DNA of 64,000 nt. Source: Alphaproteobacteria bacterium LSUCC0684 (GTDB lineage Bacteria; Pseudomonadota; Alphaproteobacteria; Puniceispirillales; UBA1172). This document shows, piece after piece, positions 1 to 8,004 of this stretch (position 1 is its first letter; every line of letters starts with the position of its first letter). The DNA lies in the NCBI GenBank assembly GCA_041228335.1, contig CP166130.1:2637001-2701000 (forward strand), given 5' to 3'. A program made the translations under genes and the position numbers. The notes beneath the pieces were generated by a model. That model was not told the DNA's origin and made no database searches. It was given only the letters and a program-made list of their open reading frames with translations.

Positions 1-1
1 G

Positions 2-133
2 CTTTCCATCCGCGTGATGCCCACCAGTTTTCTGATATCCTCCACCGGGGTGATCCGCGGCAAGGTCGAAGGCCCGCTTGACTGGGGCAGGCGTGAGGTG
101 ATTTCCGCTGTCTCGGAAATCTTGCGGGGATAA
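2..133 (+). CDS. TlpA/thioredoxin-like protein, C-terminal fragment
   Basis: Only the last 43 codons lie in the window; the gene starts before it. The readable tail contains 'MPTSFLISSTGVIRG' followed by 'GPLDWGRREV', which resembles the cis-Pro-containing C-terminal half of TlpA/ResA-type thiol-disulfide oxidoreductases (a 'PTtFLID.dG.I' strand followed by 'G..DW'). These proteins act in the periplasm, often in cytochrome maturation. The catalytic CxxC would be upstream and cannot be seen. The stop is followed at once by a strong terminator hairpin. The call rests on a short segment. Confidence 0.5.
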   Translation, partial: LSIRVMPTSFLISSTGVIRGKVEGPLDWGRREVISAVSEILRG

Positions 134-162
134 AAAACCCCTGCGCCTGGCAGGGGTTTTTC
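133..162. terminator. Rho-independent terminator, probably bidirectional
   Basis: Perfect 12-bp stem AAAAACCCCTGC / GCAGGGGTTTTT with a 5-nt loop (145-149), flanked by A and T runs. It sits between the converging TlpA-like gene and etfA and can serve both strands. Confidence 0.9.
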
Positions 163-180
163 GCTTGATGAAAGGCTGGT

Positions 181-1113
181 CTAGTTCAACTGGCTTTCGA
201 GTTCCGGCACCGCGGTGAAGAGATCATCGACAAGCCCGTAATCGGCAACCTGGAAAATCGGTGCTTCCTCATCCTTGTTGATGGCGACGATGACCTTGCT
301 GTCCTTCATGCCGGCGAGGTGCTGAATCGCACCTGAAATTCCAACCGCGACATAGAGGTCCGGCGCGACCACCTTGCCGGTCTGGCCGACCTGGTAATCG
401 TTGGGCACGAAGCCCGCATCAACCGCGGCGCGGGAAGCCCCGACCGCGGCACCAAGTTTGTCGGCAACCTTTTCAAGCATGGCAAAGTTTGACCCATCCT
501 GCATGCCGCGGCCACCGGAGATGACGATCCTGGCGGATGTCAGTTCCGGCCGGTCTGATGAAGACAATTCGGATTTCACGAAACTTGTCTTGCCCGCATC
601 ACCGGTTGCGCTGACAGCCTCGATGCCGGCGCTGCCGCCTTCGGCCGAGGCCGCTTCAAAGGCCGTGGTGCGTACCGTGATGACCTTGAGCGATTCACCC
701 GATGTGACCGTGGCAAGCGCGTTGCCGGCATAGATCGGCCGCTGGAAGGTGCTGGCATCATCCACCCGGATGATGTCGGAGATCTGGGCAACATCCTTGA
801 GGGCGGCAACACCCGGCAGGATATTCTTGCCGTAGGTGGTGGCTGGCGCCATCAGGTGGCTGTAGCCATCGATCATGCCGAGAATGAGCGGGATGATGTT
901 TTCGGCAACACCGTTTTCATATTCGGCGCTGTCGGCCACCAGAACCTTGGCGACACCCGCCACGTTGGCGGCGGCATCCCCGACCGCAGCGCAGCCACTG
1001 CCGGCAACGAGAACATGAATGTCACCACCCACGGCACTGGCGGCAGAGATGGTATTCAAGGTTGCCGGGTTCAACTCGGCGTTGTTGTGTTCTGCTAGTA
1101 CAAGAATAGACAT
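181..1113 (-). CDS. etfA: Electron transfer flavoprotein subunit alpha
   Basis: 310 aa, normal EtfA length. EtfA carries the FAD of the ETF heterodimer, which collects electrons from acyl-CoA and other flavin dehydrogenases and passes them to ETF:quinone oxidoreductase. The N-terminal half has the ETF alpha/beta nucleotide-fold ('[19 protein letters not shown]'). The C-terminal FAD domain shows '[11 protein letters not shown]', '[19 protein letters not shown]' with '[20 protein letters not shown]', and '[20 protein letters not shown]', all diagnostic of the family. It starts 11 nt after the etfB stop, clearly in the same operon. An AAGGGG ribosome site precedes the ATG. Confidence 0.97.
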   Translation of the reverse strand: MSILVLAEHNNAELNPATLNTISAASAVGGDIHVLVAGSGCAAVGDAAANVAGVAKVLVADSAEYENGVAENIIPLILGMIDGYSHLMAPATTYGKNILPGVAALKDVAQISDIIRVDDASTFQRPIYAGNALATVTSGESLKVITVRTTAFEAASAEGGSAGIEAVSATGDAGKTSFVKSELSSSDRPELTSARIVISGGRGMQDGSNFAMLEKVADKLGAAVGASRAAVDAGFVPNDYQVGQTGKVVAPDLYVAVGISGAIQHLAGMKDSKVIVAINKDEEAPIFQVADYGLVDDLFTAVPELESQLN

Positions 1114-1124
1114 CGCTTTTCCCC

Positions 1125-1874
1125 TTAGATGACCTTGGCTTCGTTTTTCAGTTTTTCCACCAGTTCACCGACGGATCCGACGGTGATCCCGGCTTTGCGG
1201 GCGGGCGGCTCTTCGACCTTGACGGTGGTGAGGCGCGGGCTTGCATCGACCCCGAGGTCATCGAGGCTGATCTGGTCCAGCGGCTTTTTCTTGGCCTTCA
1301 TGATATTCGGCAAGGAGGCGTAACGCGGCTCATTAAGACGCAGATCAACGGTGATGACCGCGGGCAGGGACGAGGAGATATGCTCAAGCCCGCCATCGAC
1401 TTCACGGATGACTTTCAGCATATTTCCGTCGATCTCAACACCGGAGGCAAAGGTCGCCTGCGGCCAGCCCAGAAGAGCGGAGAGCATCTGTCCGGTCTGG
1501 TTGCTGTCATCATCGATCGCCTGCTTGCCGAGAATGACCAGGCCAGGCTCTTCGCGTTCCACCAGCGCTTTCAGCACCTTGGCGATGGCCAGCGGTTCGG
1601 TTTCATGAGCGGCCGGGACATGGATGCCGCGGTCAGCGCCCATGGCAAGGGCGGTGCGGATGGTCTCCTGCGACTGATCCGGGCCGATGGATACGGCAAT
1701 CACCTCAGATGCCGTGCCGGCTTCCTTGAGGCGGATCGCCTGTTCAACGGCAATTTCGTCAAAAGGATTCATGGCCATTTTGACATTGGCCAGTTCCACG
1801 CCGGTCTGATCGGCCTTGACCCGGACCTTGACGTTGTAATCAATAACCCGTTTTACTGGTACTAGGATTTTCAT
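1125..1874 (-). CDS. etfB: Electron transfer flavoprotein subunit beta
   Basis: 249 aa, usual length. EtfB is the AMP-binding partner of EtfA. Visible family marks are the start '[20 protein letters not shown]', '[17 protein letters not shown]' (the ETF-beta signature region), '[12 protein letters not shown]', '[19 protein letters not shown]' and '[20 protein letters not shown]'. A good AAGGAG ribosome site lies 9 nt before the ATG. The gene is between the cobalamin adenosyltransferase and etfA on the same strand, an arrangement common in alphaproteobacteria. Confidence 0.97.
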   Translation of the reverse strand: MKILVPVKRVIDYNVKVRVKADQTGVELANVKMAMNPFDEIAVEQAIRLKEAGTASEVIAVSIGPDQSQETIRTALAMGADRGIHVPAAHETEPLAIAKVLKALVEREEPGLVILGKQAIDDDSNQTGQMLSALLGWPQATFASGVEIDGNMLKVIREVDGGLEHISSSLPAVITVDLRLNEPRYASLPNIMKAKKKPLDQISLDDLGVDASPRLTTVKVEEPPARKAGITVGSVGELVEKLKNEAKVI

Positions 1875-1909
1875 CAGCGGTTACTCCTTTCGCTGTAAAA
1901 TTCATTGCC

Positions 1910-2485
1910 TCAGGCGTTCAGGCCCGGTTTCCACAGGACATCGCTTCCATCCTGCTTGTTGATATACCGGGCGAGAACAAAAAGATGATCTGACAAACGG
2001 TTGATAAACTGCATGGCAGGTTCCCCCACCGCTTCCTGTGTTGCCAGCAGTGTCATTTCACGCTCGGCCCGGCGCGTCTGCGCCCGGGCCAGATGGATAT
2101 GGGCCGCCGCCGGGCTGCCCCCTGGCAGAACAAAGGAATTGAGTGGCTCGAGTTCGGCGTTCATGGCGTCGATCTCGCTTTCCAGCCGCTTGACCTGGCT
2201 CTCGCTGATGCGGAGGTCGTGCTTGCCGGGGGTGTCGGTGATCGGGGTGGCGAGATCCGCCCCGAGATCAAAGAGATCGTTCTGGATCCGCGCCAGCATG
2301 TCGTCAAAGCGCCGGTCTTCAAGCGCGCCGGTGTGAAGCCGGCATATTCCAAGGATGGAATTGACCTCATCCACCGCACCGAAGGCCGATGGCCGAAGCG
2401 AATGCTTGGAGACACGATGCCCGTTGACCAGACTCGTTTCCCCATCATCACCAGTGCGGGTGTAGATTTTATTCAGTTTGACCAT
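1910..2485 (-). CDS. Cob(I)alamin adenosyltransferase, PduO type
   Basis: 191 aa from the chosen start. The enzyme transfers adenosyl from ATP to cob(I)alamin, making coenzyme B12. The N-terminal ATP-binding signature 'KIYTRTGDDGETSLVNGHRV' and 'AFGAVDEVNSILGI' identify the PduO/MmaB family. The C-terminal helix bundle has 'FVLPGGSPAAAHIHLARAQT', 'RRAERE' and 'FINRLSDHLFVLARYIN'. I chose the ATG at 2485 rather than one at 2554: it has AGGA 5 nt upstream, begins just before the conserved motif, and avoids running into the upstream HIG1 gene. The link to etfBA is conserved synteny, perhaps reflecting propionate/methylmalonyl-CoA oxidation. Confidence 0.93.
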   Translation of the reverse strand: MVKLNKIYTRTGDDGETSLVNGHRVSKHSLRPSAFGAVDEVNSILGICRLHTGALEDRRFDDMLARIQNDLFDLGADLATPITDTPGKHDLRISESQVKRLESEIDAMNAELEPLNSFVLPGGSPAAAHIHLARAQTRRAEREMTLLATQEAVGEPAMQFINRLSDHLFVLARYINKQDGSDVLWKPGLNA

Positions 2486-2537
2486 AATTCCTGAATACCT
2501 CTTGACTGGATATCTGCTGGCTGGTTTCCACTGGGCT

Positions 2538-2741
2538 TCAGTCGCCTGTTCCAAGCAGCAGGAGCACCACGAAAATCACCAGCGCGATCGCCTGAAGCAC
2601 GACACGCCAGCGCATGATCGTGTTGGACCAGCGCACGTTGTATTCCCCGCCGCGTGCCATGGTGCCTATGCCCCAGAACAGCACCCCAAGAACGGAGAGC
2701 ATCGCGATGATCAGGAGAATGTACTGCCAGGCCATTGGCAT
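2538..2741 (-). CDS. HIG1-domain twin transmembrane protein
   Basis: 67 aa with two hydrophobic segments (about residues 5-24 and 46-63) separated by a basic, polar loop 'GTMARGGEYNVRWSNTIMRW'. The loop pattern (GxxxMARGGEYN..rSNkiMRwRV) matches the HIG_1_N family, the bacterial relatives of mitochondrial hypoxia-induced proteins that associate with respiratory complexes. It heads the block HIG1, PduO, etfB, etfA on the minus strand, 52 nt before the adenosyltransferase. Family assignment is by the loop motif; its role in bacteria is not established. Confidence 0.8.
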   Translation of the reverse strand: MPMAWQYILLIIAMLSVLGVLFWGIGTMARGGEYNVRWSNTIMRWRVVLQAIALVIFVVLLLLGTGD

Positions 2742-2822
2742 GTCCTCTTCTTGTATGACTTGTTATCATAGGCCGTCTATGTTCACATGAAGCGGCGTAA
2801 ATTGTCGCATCGTGCTGTCTTC

Positions 2823-3728
2823 TTAGCCTATTGACGCCGGAACTTCAACGCCGCGCCGCCGTGCCGCCGAGACCATCGTGTTGCGCAGAAGACAGGCGAT
2901 GGTCATCGGGCCGACGCCGCCGGGCACCGGGGTGATGGCGCCGGCCTTTGCCGTGGCCGTCCCAAACTCGACATCACCGGTTAGGCGATGCTTGCCCTCG
3001 CCACGTTCCGGGGCGGGAACCCGGTTGATGCCCACATCGATGACCACCGCGCCGTCGCCGATCCAGTCACCGGTGATCATTTCCGGTCGGCCTACCGCCG
3101 CCACCACGATATCGGCCGCGCGGCAGATATCGGGCAGATTCTTTGTCCGGGAATGGGCTATCGTCACCGTGCAGCTTTCCGCCAGCAGCAACTGGGCCAT
3201 GGGTTTGCCGACGATATTCGAGCGGCCAACAACCACCGCAGACCTGCCGCTGAGCTCGCCGCCGAAATGATCCCTGAGGAGCATCAGGCAGCCATAGGGC
3301 GTGCAGGGAACATGCGAAGGAAGCCCCACCGAAAGGCGGCCGACATTGATGACGTGGAAGCCATCGACATCCTTGTCGGGATCAATCGCGTTGATCACGG
3401 CATCGGCATTGATCTGGCGGGGCAAAGGCAACTGGACAAGGATACCGTCAATCTCGTCGTCCTGATTGAGGGAATGGATAAGTTCAAGCAGTTCTTCCTG
3501 GCTGGTGGAGGCATCGAGGCGGTGTTCGATCGAGCGCATGCCGGAGGCTTCGGTTGTTCTGATCTTGTTGCGCACATAAACCTGACTGGCCGGATCCTCG
3601 CCAACCAGCACCACGGCCAATCCGGGCCGGGGATGACCGGCGGACGTGAAATCGGCCACCGCTTCAGCGATGCGTCCGGTCAGTTTTTCGGCGAAAGCCT
3701 TGCCGTCAATGATTTTAGCGCTACTCAT
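2823..3728 (-). CDS. folD: Bifunctional methylene-THF dehydrogenase / methenyl-THF cyclohydrolase
   Basis: 301 aa. FolD oxidises 5,10-methylene-THF with NADP+ and hydrolyses methenyl-THF to 10-formyl-THF, linking serine/glycine C1 units to purine synthesis. Signatures are '[20 protein letters not shown]' (with the catalytic Lys in YVxxK), '[14 protein letters not shown]', '[15 protein letters not shown]', '[11 protein letters not shown]', '[17 protein letters not shown]' and '[18 protein letters not shown]'. Start chosen at the ATG at 3728, which has GGAG 6 nt upstream; upstream ATG/TTG codons at 3740/3743 lack one. Transcribed alone or with YggT upstream. Confidence 0.96.
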   Translation of the reverse strand: MSSAKIIDGKAFAEKLTGRIAEAVADFTSAGHPRPGLAVVLVGEDPASQVYVRNKIRTTEASGMRSIEHRLDASTSQEELLELIHSLNQDDEIDGILVQLPLPRQINADAVINAIDPDKDVDGFHVINVGRLSVGLPSHVPCTPYGCLMLLRDHFGGELSGRSAVVVGRSNIVGKPMAQLLLAESCTVTIAHSRTKNLPDICRAADIVVAAVGRPEMITGDWIGDGAVVIDVGINRVPAPERGEGKHRLTGDVEFGTATAKAGAITPVPGGVGPMTIACLLRNTMVSAARRRGVEVPASIG

Positions 3729-3836
3729 CTTCAACTCCATCAAGGTTTAAAGCATAGTCCTCAAAGATCGGCCGCCGGTCTTTTCTTGATCGCCGCTTAT
3801 TGCGTTCGATGCGACATCCTGAAGGCCCATCCCCGC

Positions 3837-4145
3837 TCAGGTCAGGAGAGAGATAAGGGCCGACCGGATCAGCGGGGCGATCAGAAACTCGACCACGATC
3901 AGCGCAACAACAGGCGAGAGATCAAGCCCGCCCAGATTTGGAATAAGCCGATACTGCCAGCGGCGGATCGGCTCAAGGATCGGGTCATGCAACGCCGACA
4001 GGGCCTGCATGATCATGCGAACGAAAGGCTGATAGGGATTGATGATGCGGAAGGCGATCAGCCAGCTTGAAAGTACATATGCCAGCATCGTCCAGACATA
4101 GAGACTGACCAGCAGATTGACCAGATTGAGAAGGTTGATAATCAT
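3837..4145 (-). CDS. YggT family integral membrane protein
   Basis: 102 aa with two hydrophobic stretches (about 8-30 and 72-100). The central segment 'PYQPFVRMIMQALSALHDPI' and 'LGGLDLSPVVALIVVEFL' is the YggT-family hallmark. YggT proteins are linked to cell envelope/division or ion homeostasis, but the molecular role is unsettled. The gene lies 108 nt upstream of folD on the same strand and is divergent from the next gene. Confidence 0.88.
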   Translation of the reverse strand: MIINLLNLVNLLVSLYVWTMLAYVLSSWLIAFRIINPYQPFVRMIMQALSALHDPILEPIRRWQYRLIPNLGGLDLSPVVALIVVEFLIAPLIRSALISLLT

Positions 4146-4315
4146 CTGTCACGCCATCGATTAAAAGAGGCCTGATCATAAACTCGCCCCGGCGTGATGT
4201 ATAGGCCCAAATCAAGGCCGGATTGCCGGATTGAATGAGGCCGGCGGCTTGACCTTTGGCAGATCCGCGCAATTTAAAGAAGTGCTTTTTGTTCAAAAGG
4301 AGAAGGGGGCTTTCG

Positions 4316-4780
4316 ATGCCGCGTTTCATCTTGATTTTCATCGCCGTCTTGATGCTGACCATGGAGGTCAGGGCGGCTCAAGACCTCATCACGCCGGACC
4401 CGTCCATCACGCCGGATCAGGTGGTGGCGATCCAGCTTCTTGCCCTCAAGGAGAACGACACCCCCGAGCCGGATCACGGTATCCGGCAGACCTGGGCTTT
4501 TGCGCATCCCGCAAACAGGGTGGTGACCGGCCCGCTCCCCAGATTTGCCTCCATGATCAAAGGCGCCAACTACAGGGATCTGATCAATCACCGCAGCCAT
4601 ACGATCACGCTCAAATACAAGACCGAAGACCGGGCGCAGTTCGACGTGCTGATGGAAGATGAAAAAGGCCGGGTGCTATCGTTTATCTGGGTGGTCAAGA
4701 AAGCCCGGCAAGCCCCTTTTGACAACTGCTGGATGACCTCGGCAGTTACTGCCCCGACCCTTGCGGGTCAGGGCAGTTGA
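4316..4780 (+). CDS. Secreted protein, DUF4864-like
   Basis: 154 aa from the ATG at 4316, which has an AAGGAG site about 11 nt upstream; an in-frame start at 4256 has none. Residues 1-21 form a signal peptide ending 'VRAAQ'. The mature part has 'QVVAIQLLALKENDTPEPDH' followed by 'TWAFAHPANRVVTGPLPRF' and ends 'DNCWMTSAVTAP', a pattern I associate with DUF4864 (a periplasmic SnoaL/NTF2-like fold). No function is known. The last codons form a strong hairpin in the mRNA. Confidence 0.65.
   Translation: MPRFILIFIAVLMLTMEVRAAQDLITPDPSITPDQVVAIQLLALKENDTPEPDHGIRQTWAFAHPANRVVTGPLPRFASMIKGANYRDLINHRSHTITLKYKTEDRAQFDVLMEDEKGRVLSFIWVVKKARQAPFDNCWMTSAVTAPTLAGQGS
4748..4777 (+). terminator. Stable hairpin overlapping the end of the DUF4864-like gene
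   Basis: ACTGCCCcGACCC / GGGTCaGGGCAGT, 13-nt arms with one mismatch and a 4-nt loop, directly before the stop codon. There is no T run after it, so it may protect the 3' end or be a weak terminator rather than a classical one. Confidence 0.4.
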
Positions 4781-4864
4781 TCGTATCGCCTGGCAAAAGG
4801 GGGAGGAAAAGCCAGAGCGATTGATATGTCCGGTGATGTTCATCACCAGACAGGCACCCCTTGA

Positions 4865-5095
4865 TCAAGCGGCGGTCTTGCCTTCGTTCTTGACAAAGTC
4901 ACGGGCAAAGCGCCGGATGTCGACACGGTTGACGCCAATGTCTTCAAGGGTACGATCATCGAGCTGTTCAAGCGAGCTCACGATGCCGCTGATCTTGATC
5001 CAGTGATAGATGTTCACAGCAAAGCTCATGGGCTTGATCTTGCTGGCATTGTCGTTGGACGCAACCAGCGAACGGTTGAGGATGTTCTTGGCCAT
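4865..5095 (-). CDS. DUF1127 small protein
   Basis: 76 aa. The C-terminal half 'LEQLDDRTLEDIGVNRVDIR' followed by 'RFARDF' is the DUF1127 (YjiS-like) motif. Short DUF1127 proteins in alphaproteobacteria have been tied to RNA turnover, phosphate/stress responses and C1 metabolism, but none of that can be read from this sequence. GGAG lies 5 nt before the ATG. A 17-bp palindrome occurs upstream in the promoter region. Confidence 0.85.
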   Translation of the reverse strand: MAKNILNRSLVASNDNASKIKPMSFAVNIYHWIKISGIVSSLEQLDDRTLEDIGVNRVDIRRFARDFVKNEGKTAA

Positions 5096-5457
5096 TTTTG
5101 GCTCCTGAATTCAATGTTGATGAGAATGTATATGGCCCCTATACGCCCGTTTTTCACGGTGAAAAAGATCGAAAATACGGGTGCAGGAAAGGGGTTGGGG
5201 AGGCGAGCAAGAAAGCGATGTTTTAAAGAGGTTTTTGGAATTTTTAGTACGTTTGTGACCTGCTCTGCGCAACAGGATTGCGCGGCGGCCTCATGCCTGC
5301 GTCACCCCGCCACAGCAGCGTGAGCCTCGCTTTCGCTCTTGTGTTACGCAATATCTTGTGGCCGGGCATCAGGCTTTGGACGCTTCCCTCTGGACATGCG
5401 AATCAATCCCCTTAGATCAAGGATGCGACCCCGGGTGCAAGATGAACAGAGGAAATC
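5096..5457. other. Non-coding region between DUF1127 and the photolyase genes
   Basis: About 360 nt with no convincing gene. It should hold the promoter of the minus-strand DUF1127 gene (candidate -10 elements TATAGG and TATACA on the minus strand near 5126-5143) and that of the plus-strand photolyase operon. A perfect palindrome lies at 5150-5166. Confidence 0.6.
5150..5166. repeat. 17-bp palindrome TTTTTCACGGTGAAAAA
   Basis: Perfect inverted repeat with 8-bp arms and a single central base, 55 nt upstream of the DUF1127 start and close to its putative promoter. It could be an operator; the binding protein is unknown. Confidence 0.45.
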
Positions 5458-6282
5458 ATGCCCATCCGTATTGAACCGCCCATTCGTATCGAACCGAAGG
5501 AATTTCATTCCCGCGAGGCACTGGCTGATCATGTCGCGGCGATTACGCCTGGCATCACCCGGACGCAAACAAGCCCGATTGCAGGACATCAGATGGTGCT
5601 GAAGGCGCGGCTTGATGCGCTTGATCCGGCAGGATATGGCCGCAGCCGAAATTTTTTTGATGGCAAGGTCAGCCGTCTTTCCTGTTTTATCCGGCATGGC
5701 ATGATATCGCTCAACCAGGTGCGCAACCTCGCGCTTGACCGGGTCGGCAAGCCGGATGAGGCGGAAAAGTTCATTCAGGAACTCGCCTGGCGGGATTACT
5801 GGCGCCGCGTCCAGCAGGCGCATCCTGACTGGATCTGGCATGATGTCGAAGCCTATAAAACCGGCTATACCCCTGCCGATTATGCCGATCATCTCGATGA
5901 CGATATCCGGGAGGGACGGAGCGGGGTTGCGGCGATTGATGATATCATCACGCTGTTGAAAACCACGGGCTATATCCACAACCATGCGCGCATGTATCTG
6001 GCCGCCTATATCGTGCATTGGCGGCGGATCAAATGGCAGGCTGGCGCCCGGTTCATGCTGGAATATCTCCTGGATGCGGATATGGCCTCGAACAATCTCT
6101 CCTGGCAATGGATCGCCAGCACCTTTTCCCGCAAGCCCTATATTTTCAACCTTGAGAACATGCGCAGATACGCCGGCAACCAGATCAATACAAGCGAGGA
6201 TCAGAACAGGCCGCTTGACGCCAGTTATGATGAGTTGACGGCGCGGCTCTTCCCGCATATCGGGGAGGCGGAAGATGCCTGA
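5458..6282 (+). CDS. Photolyase/cryptochrome FAD-binding domain, stand-alone
   Basis: 274 aa, only the C-terminal FAD-binding helical domain of the photolyase/cryptochrome family; full-length enzymes run 430-500 aa. Marks: 'KFIQELAWRDYWRRVQQAHP', 'TTGYIHNHARMYLAAYIVHW' and, at residues 206-218, 'DADMASNNLSWQWIAST', which carries the Asp/Asn FAD contacts and the first Trp of the usual electron-transfer chain; then 'RKPYIFNLENMRRY'. There is no N-terminal alpha/beta antenna domain and only a short N-terminal lead. An AGAGGA site precedes the ATG. The next gene overlaps it by 8 nt and looks like the missing antenna half. Function inferred: flavin-dependent DNA photorepair or light sensing. Confidence 0.85.
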   Translation: MPIRIEPPIRIEPKEFHSREALADHVAAITPGITRTQTSPIAGHQMVLKARLDALDPAGYGRSRNFFDGKVSRLSCFIRHGMISLNQVRNLALDRVGKPDEAEKFIQELAWRDYWRRVQQAHPDWIWHDVEAYKTGYTPADYADHLDDDIREGRSGVAAIDDIITLLKTTGYIHNHARMYLAAYIVHWRRIKWQAGARFMLEYLLDADMASNNLSWQWIASTFSRKPYIFNLENMRRYAGNQINTSEDQNRPLDASYDELTARLFPHIGEAEDA

Positions 6283-6715
6283 TATCAGGTGGATACATGA
6301 TGAGGCTTTGCGGGCCGATCACCCGGTTTTCACCAATGGGGATGAGGATTGCCGCTCGGTCTTTATCTGGGATGAGGCCTATTTCAAGGCCATGCATTAT
6401 GGATTTGCGCGTCTTGTCTTTGTCTATGAGGCGTTAGGCGAGTTGCCGGTGGATATCGTCAAAGGGGATACGGTCACCATCCTGACGGAACTCGCCACAG
6501 AGAATGGCCGGATCATCACCGCTGATACCCCGAGCCGGGAGCTGCTCCGGCGGATCGAGGCACTGCGGCAGATCATGCCGGTGAAACTTGTTCGTGAGGA
6601 GGATTTCGTCCGGTTCAATTCCCCGCCGGATCTGCGGCGGTTTTTCCGCTACTGGAACAAGGCCCGCAAATCTGCCATGCAATTTGGCGGCGGTATGCCA
6701 GACCTTTTTGACTGA
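6275..6715 (+). CDS. Photolyase N-terminal (antenna)-domain-like protein
   Basis: 146 aa. It resembles the alpha/beta photolyase domain: an opening 'IRWIHDEALRADHPVF' (compare W.RrDLRl.DnPaL), 'SVFIWDEAYF' (compare vFv.d...l), 'LVFVYEALGELPVDIVKGDT' (compare FL.esL..L...l.v..Gd), then 'ENGRIITADTPSRELLRRIE' and 'PVKLVREEDFV'. It ends 'LRRFFRYWNKARKSAM', like the linker that follows the antenna domain in full-length enzymes. GGGGAGG precedes the start. With the overlapping upstream gene it would add up to one photolyase with the halves in reverse gene order. The assignment is by pattern, not alignment. Confidence 0.6.
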   Translation: MPDIRWIHDEALRADHPVFTNGDEDCRSVFIWDEAYFKAMHYGFARLVFVYEALGELPVDIVKGDTVTILTELATENGRIITADTPSRELLRRIEALRQIMPVKLVREEDFVRFNSPPDLRRFFRYWNKARKSAMQFGGGMPDLFD

Positions 6716-6736
6716 TCAGTGATTTCGAGGTGCAAG

Positions 6737-7729
6737 ATGACCAGTTCCACCATGCCAAGATGCGCCATCATCGGTGCCGGTCTAGCCGGGGTTACATTGG
6801 CCCGGAGCCTTGAAGGGCTGGCCCGGGTCCGGATCTTCGAGAAATCACGGGGCCTCGGCGGGCGTATGTCCACCCGACGTCACGACGTCTTCACCTTCGA
6901 TCATGGGGCGCAGTATTTCACGGTGAAGGGAGAAGGTTTTCGCAAATTCCTTGAGCCGTATTTCCGTGATGGCACGGTCCGGCCTTGGCAGACAAGATTT
7001 GTCAGGATGGATGCGGATGGAAATCTTTCAGATCGCGCGATGACGTCAACGCCGTGGGTGGCCTGCCCGGGGATGACCGGTCTTGTCAAGGCCATGGCAT
7101 CAAGGCTGGACTGCCGGCATGAAATCACCATAAGCCGTATCAGAAAAAAAGGCGGCTTGTGGCAGTTGCTTGATGCAGAAGGGATGGTGCAAGGGGAGGC
7201 GGAATGGGTGATAACGGCCATCCCGGCACGGCAGGCAAGCGGCCTCCTGCCAGAGGAATTTCAAGGCAGATCCGCGCTTGAGCAAGTCCGGATGCTGGGA
7301 TGTTTCAGCCTGATGCTGGGGTTTGAAACGCCGCTGCCGCTGGATTTTGGTGCCTGCTTTGTTGAAGACCAGCCGGTTGGATTTATGGCCGAGAACGGGA
7401 CCAAACCTGGTGGCGAGCCTATGGGTTCGCTCACGGTTCAGGCCAGAAACGCCTGGGCGGAAGACATGCTGGAGGCACCGGAGGAAGCGGCTGCGATCAT
7501 GGCGGAATGGCTAAAGGAAAGGGTTGATATCCGGGTCAAGGATGCCGCCTGCAAGCGGTTTCACCGCTGGCGCTATGCCAGCGTCGACACACCGCTTGGT
7601 GCTGCATTTCTTCTGGATGAAGATCTTGGTCTTGGGGCCATCGGGGACTGGTGCATCCGGGGGCGGGTTGAATCCGCCTATGACAGTGCCGCCGCTCTCG
7701 GCGCAAGGATGAAAGAGATGCTGGACTGA
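6737..7729 (+). CDS. Renalase-like NAD(P)/FAD-dependent oxidoreductase
   Basis: 330 aa from the ATG at 6737 (GAGGTG 4 nt upstream). The N-terminal dinucleotide fold 'CAIIGAGLAGVTLARSL' is followed by 'IFEKSRGLGGRMSTRR' and 'FDHGAQYFTVKGEGF', the signature of the renalase/amine-oxidase-like group. The C-terminal FAD contact is 'LGLGAIGDWCIRGRVESAYD'. Such genes are frequently found beside photolyase genes in proteobacteria; the substrate is unknown. It follows the antenna-like gene by 21 nt and is likely co-transcribed. Confidence 0.82.
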   Translation: MTSSTMPRCAIIGAGLAGVTLARSLEGLARVRIFEKSRGLGGRMSTRRHDVFTFDHGAQYFTVKGEGFRKFLEPYFRDGTVRPWQTRFVRMDADGNLSDRAMTSTPWVACPGMTGLVKAMASRLDCRHEITISRIRKKGGLWQLLDAEGMVQGEAEWVITAIPARQASGLLPEEFQGRSALEQVRMLGCFSLMLGFETPLPLDFGACFVEDQPVGFMAENGTKPGGEPMGSLTVQARNAWAEDMLEAPEEAAAIMAEWLKERVDIRVKDAACKRFHRWRYASVDTPLGAAFLLDEDLGLGAIGDWCIRGRVESAYDSAAALGARMKEMLD

Positions 7730-7744
7730 TGAGATCAAGGGGTA

Positions 7745-7921
7745 TCAGTCGGTGATTTTCTCTGGCGCCGGATGATATCTCGAGCCGGTTTTCCTGCAGC
7801 GTTCGGAGCAGAAGCGGATATGTTCCCAGTCGCGCGCCCATTTCCGTCGCCAGGTGAAATCCAGCCCACAGGCAAGGCAGGTTTTACGGGGCAGATCCGC
7901 CTTTTTGCGCATTTTTGCCAT
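7745..7921 (-). CDS. DUF2256 zinc-ribbon-like small protein
   Basis: 58 aa from the ATG at 7921. Contains 'LPRKTCLACGLDFTWRRKWA' followed by 'W' and 'FCSERCR', i.e. CxxC...CxxxC with the fixed FTWRxKW core of DUF2256, probably zinc-binding. DUF2256 genes commonly sit beside photolyase/cryptochrome genes, which fits here: it converges on the photolyase operon with 15 nt between stops. No strong ribosome site is visible; an in-frame start at 7960 is possible. Confidence 0.82.
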   Translation of the reverse strand: MAKMRKKADLPRKTCLACGLDFTWRRKWARDWEHIRFCSERCRKTGSRYHPAPEKITD

Positions 7922-8004
7922 GGGAGACAAGCTCTTGCTGTTGACCGGCCGGGGAGGCATCCTATGATGATAGACCTAACCTTAATCACGAACGGATCAA
8001 GACC

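Noticed and set aside
2988-4070. 360-codon plus-strand frame across folD and YggT
   Set aside because: It covers two well-supported minus-strand genes; the translation is low-complexity and Arg/His-rich, typical of a shadow frame.
5344-6258. 304-codon minus-strand frame opposite the photolyase FAD gene
   Set aside because: Antisense to a gene with clear photolyase motifs; no family resemblance.
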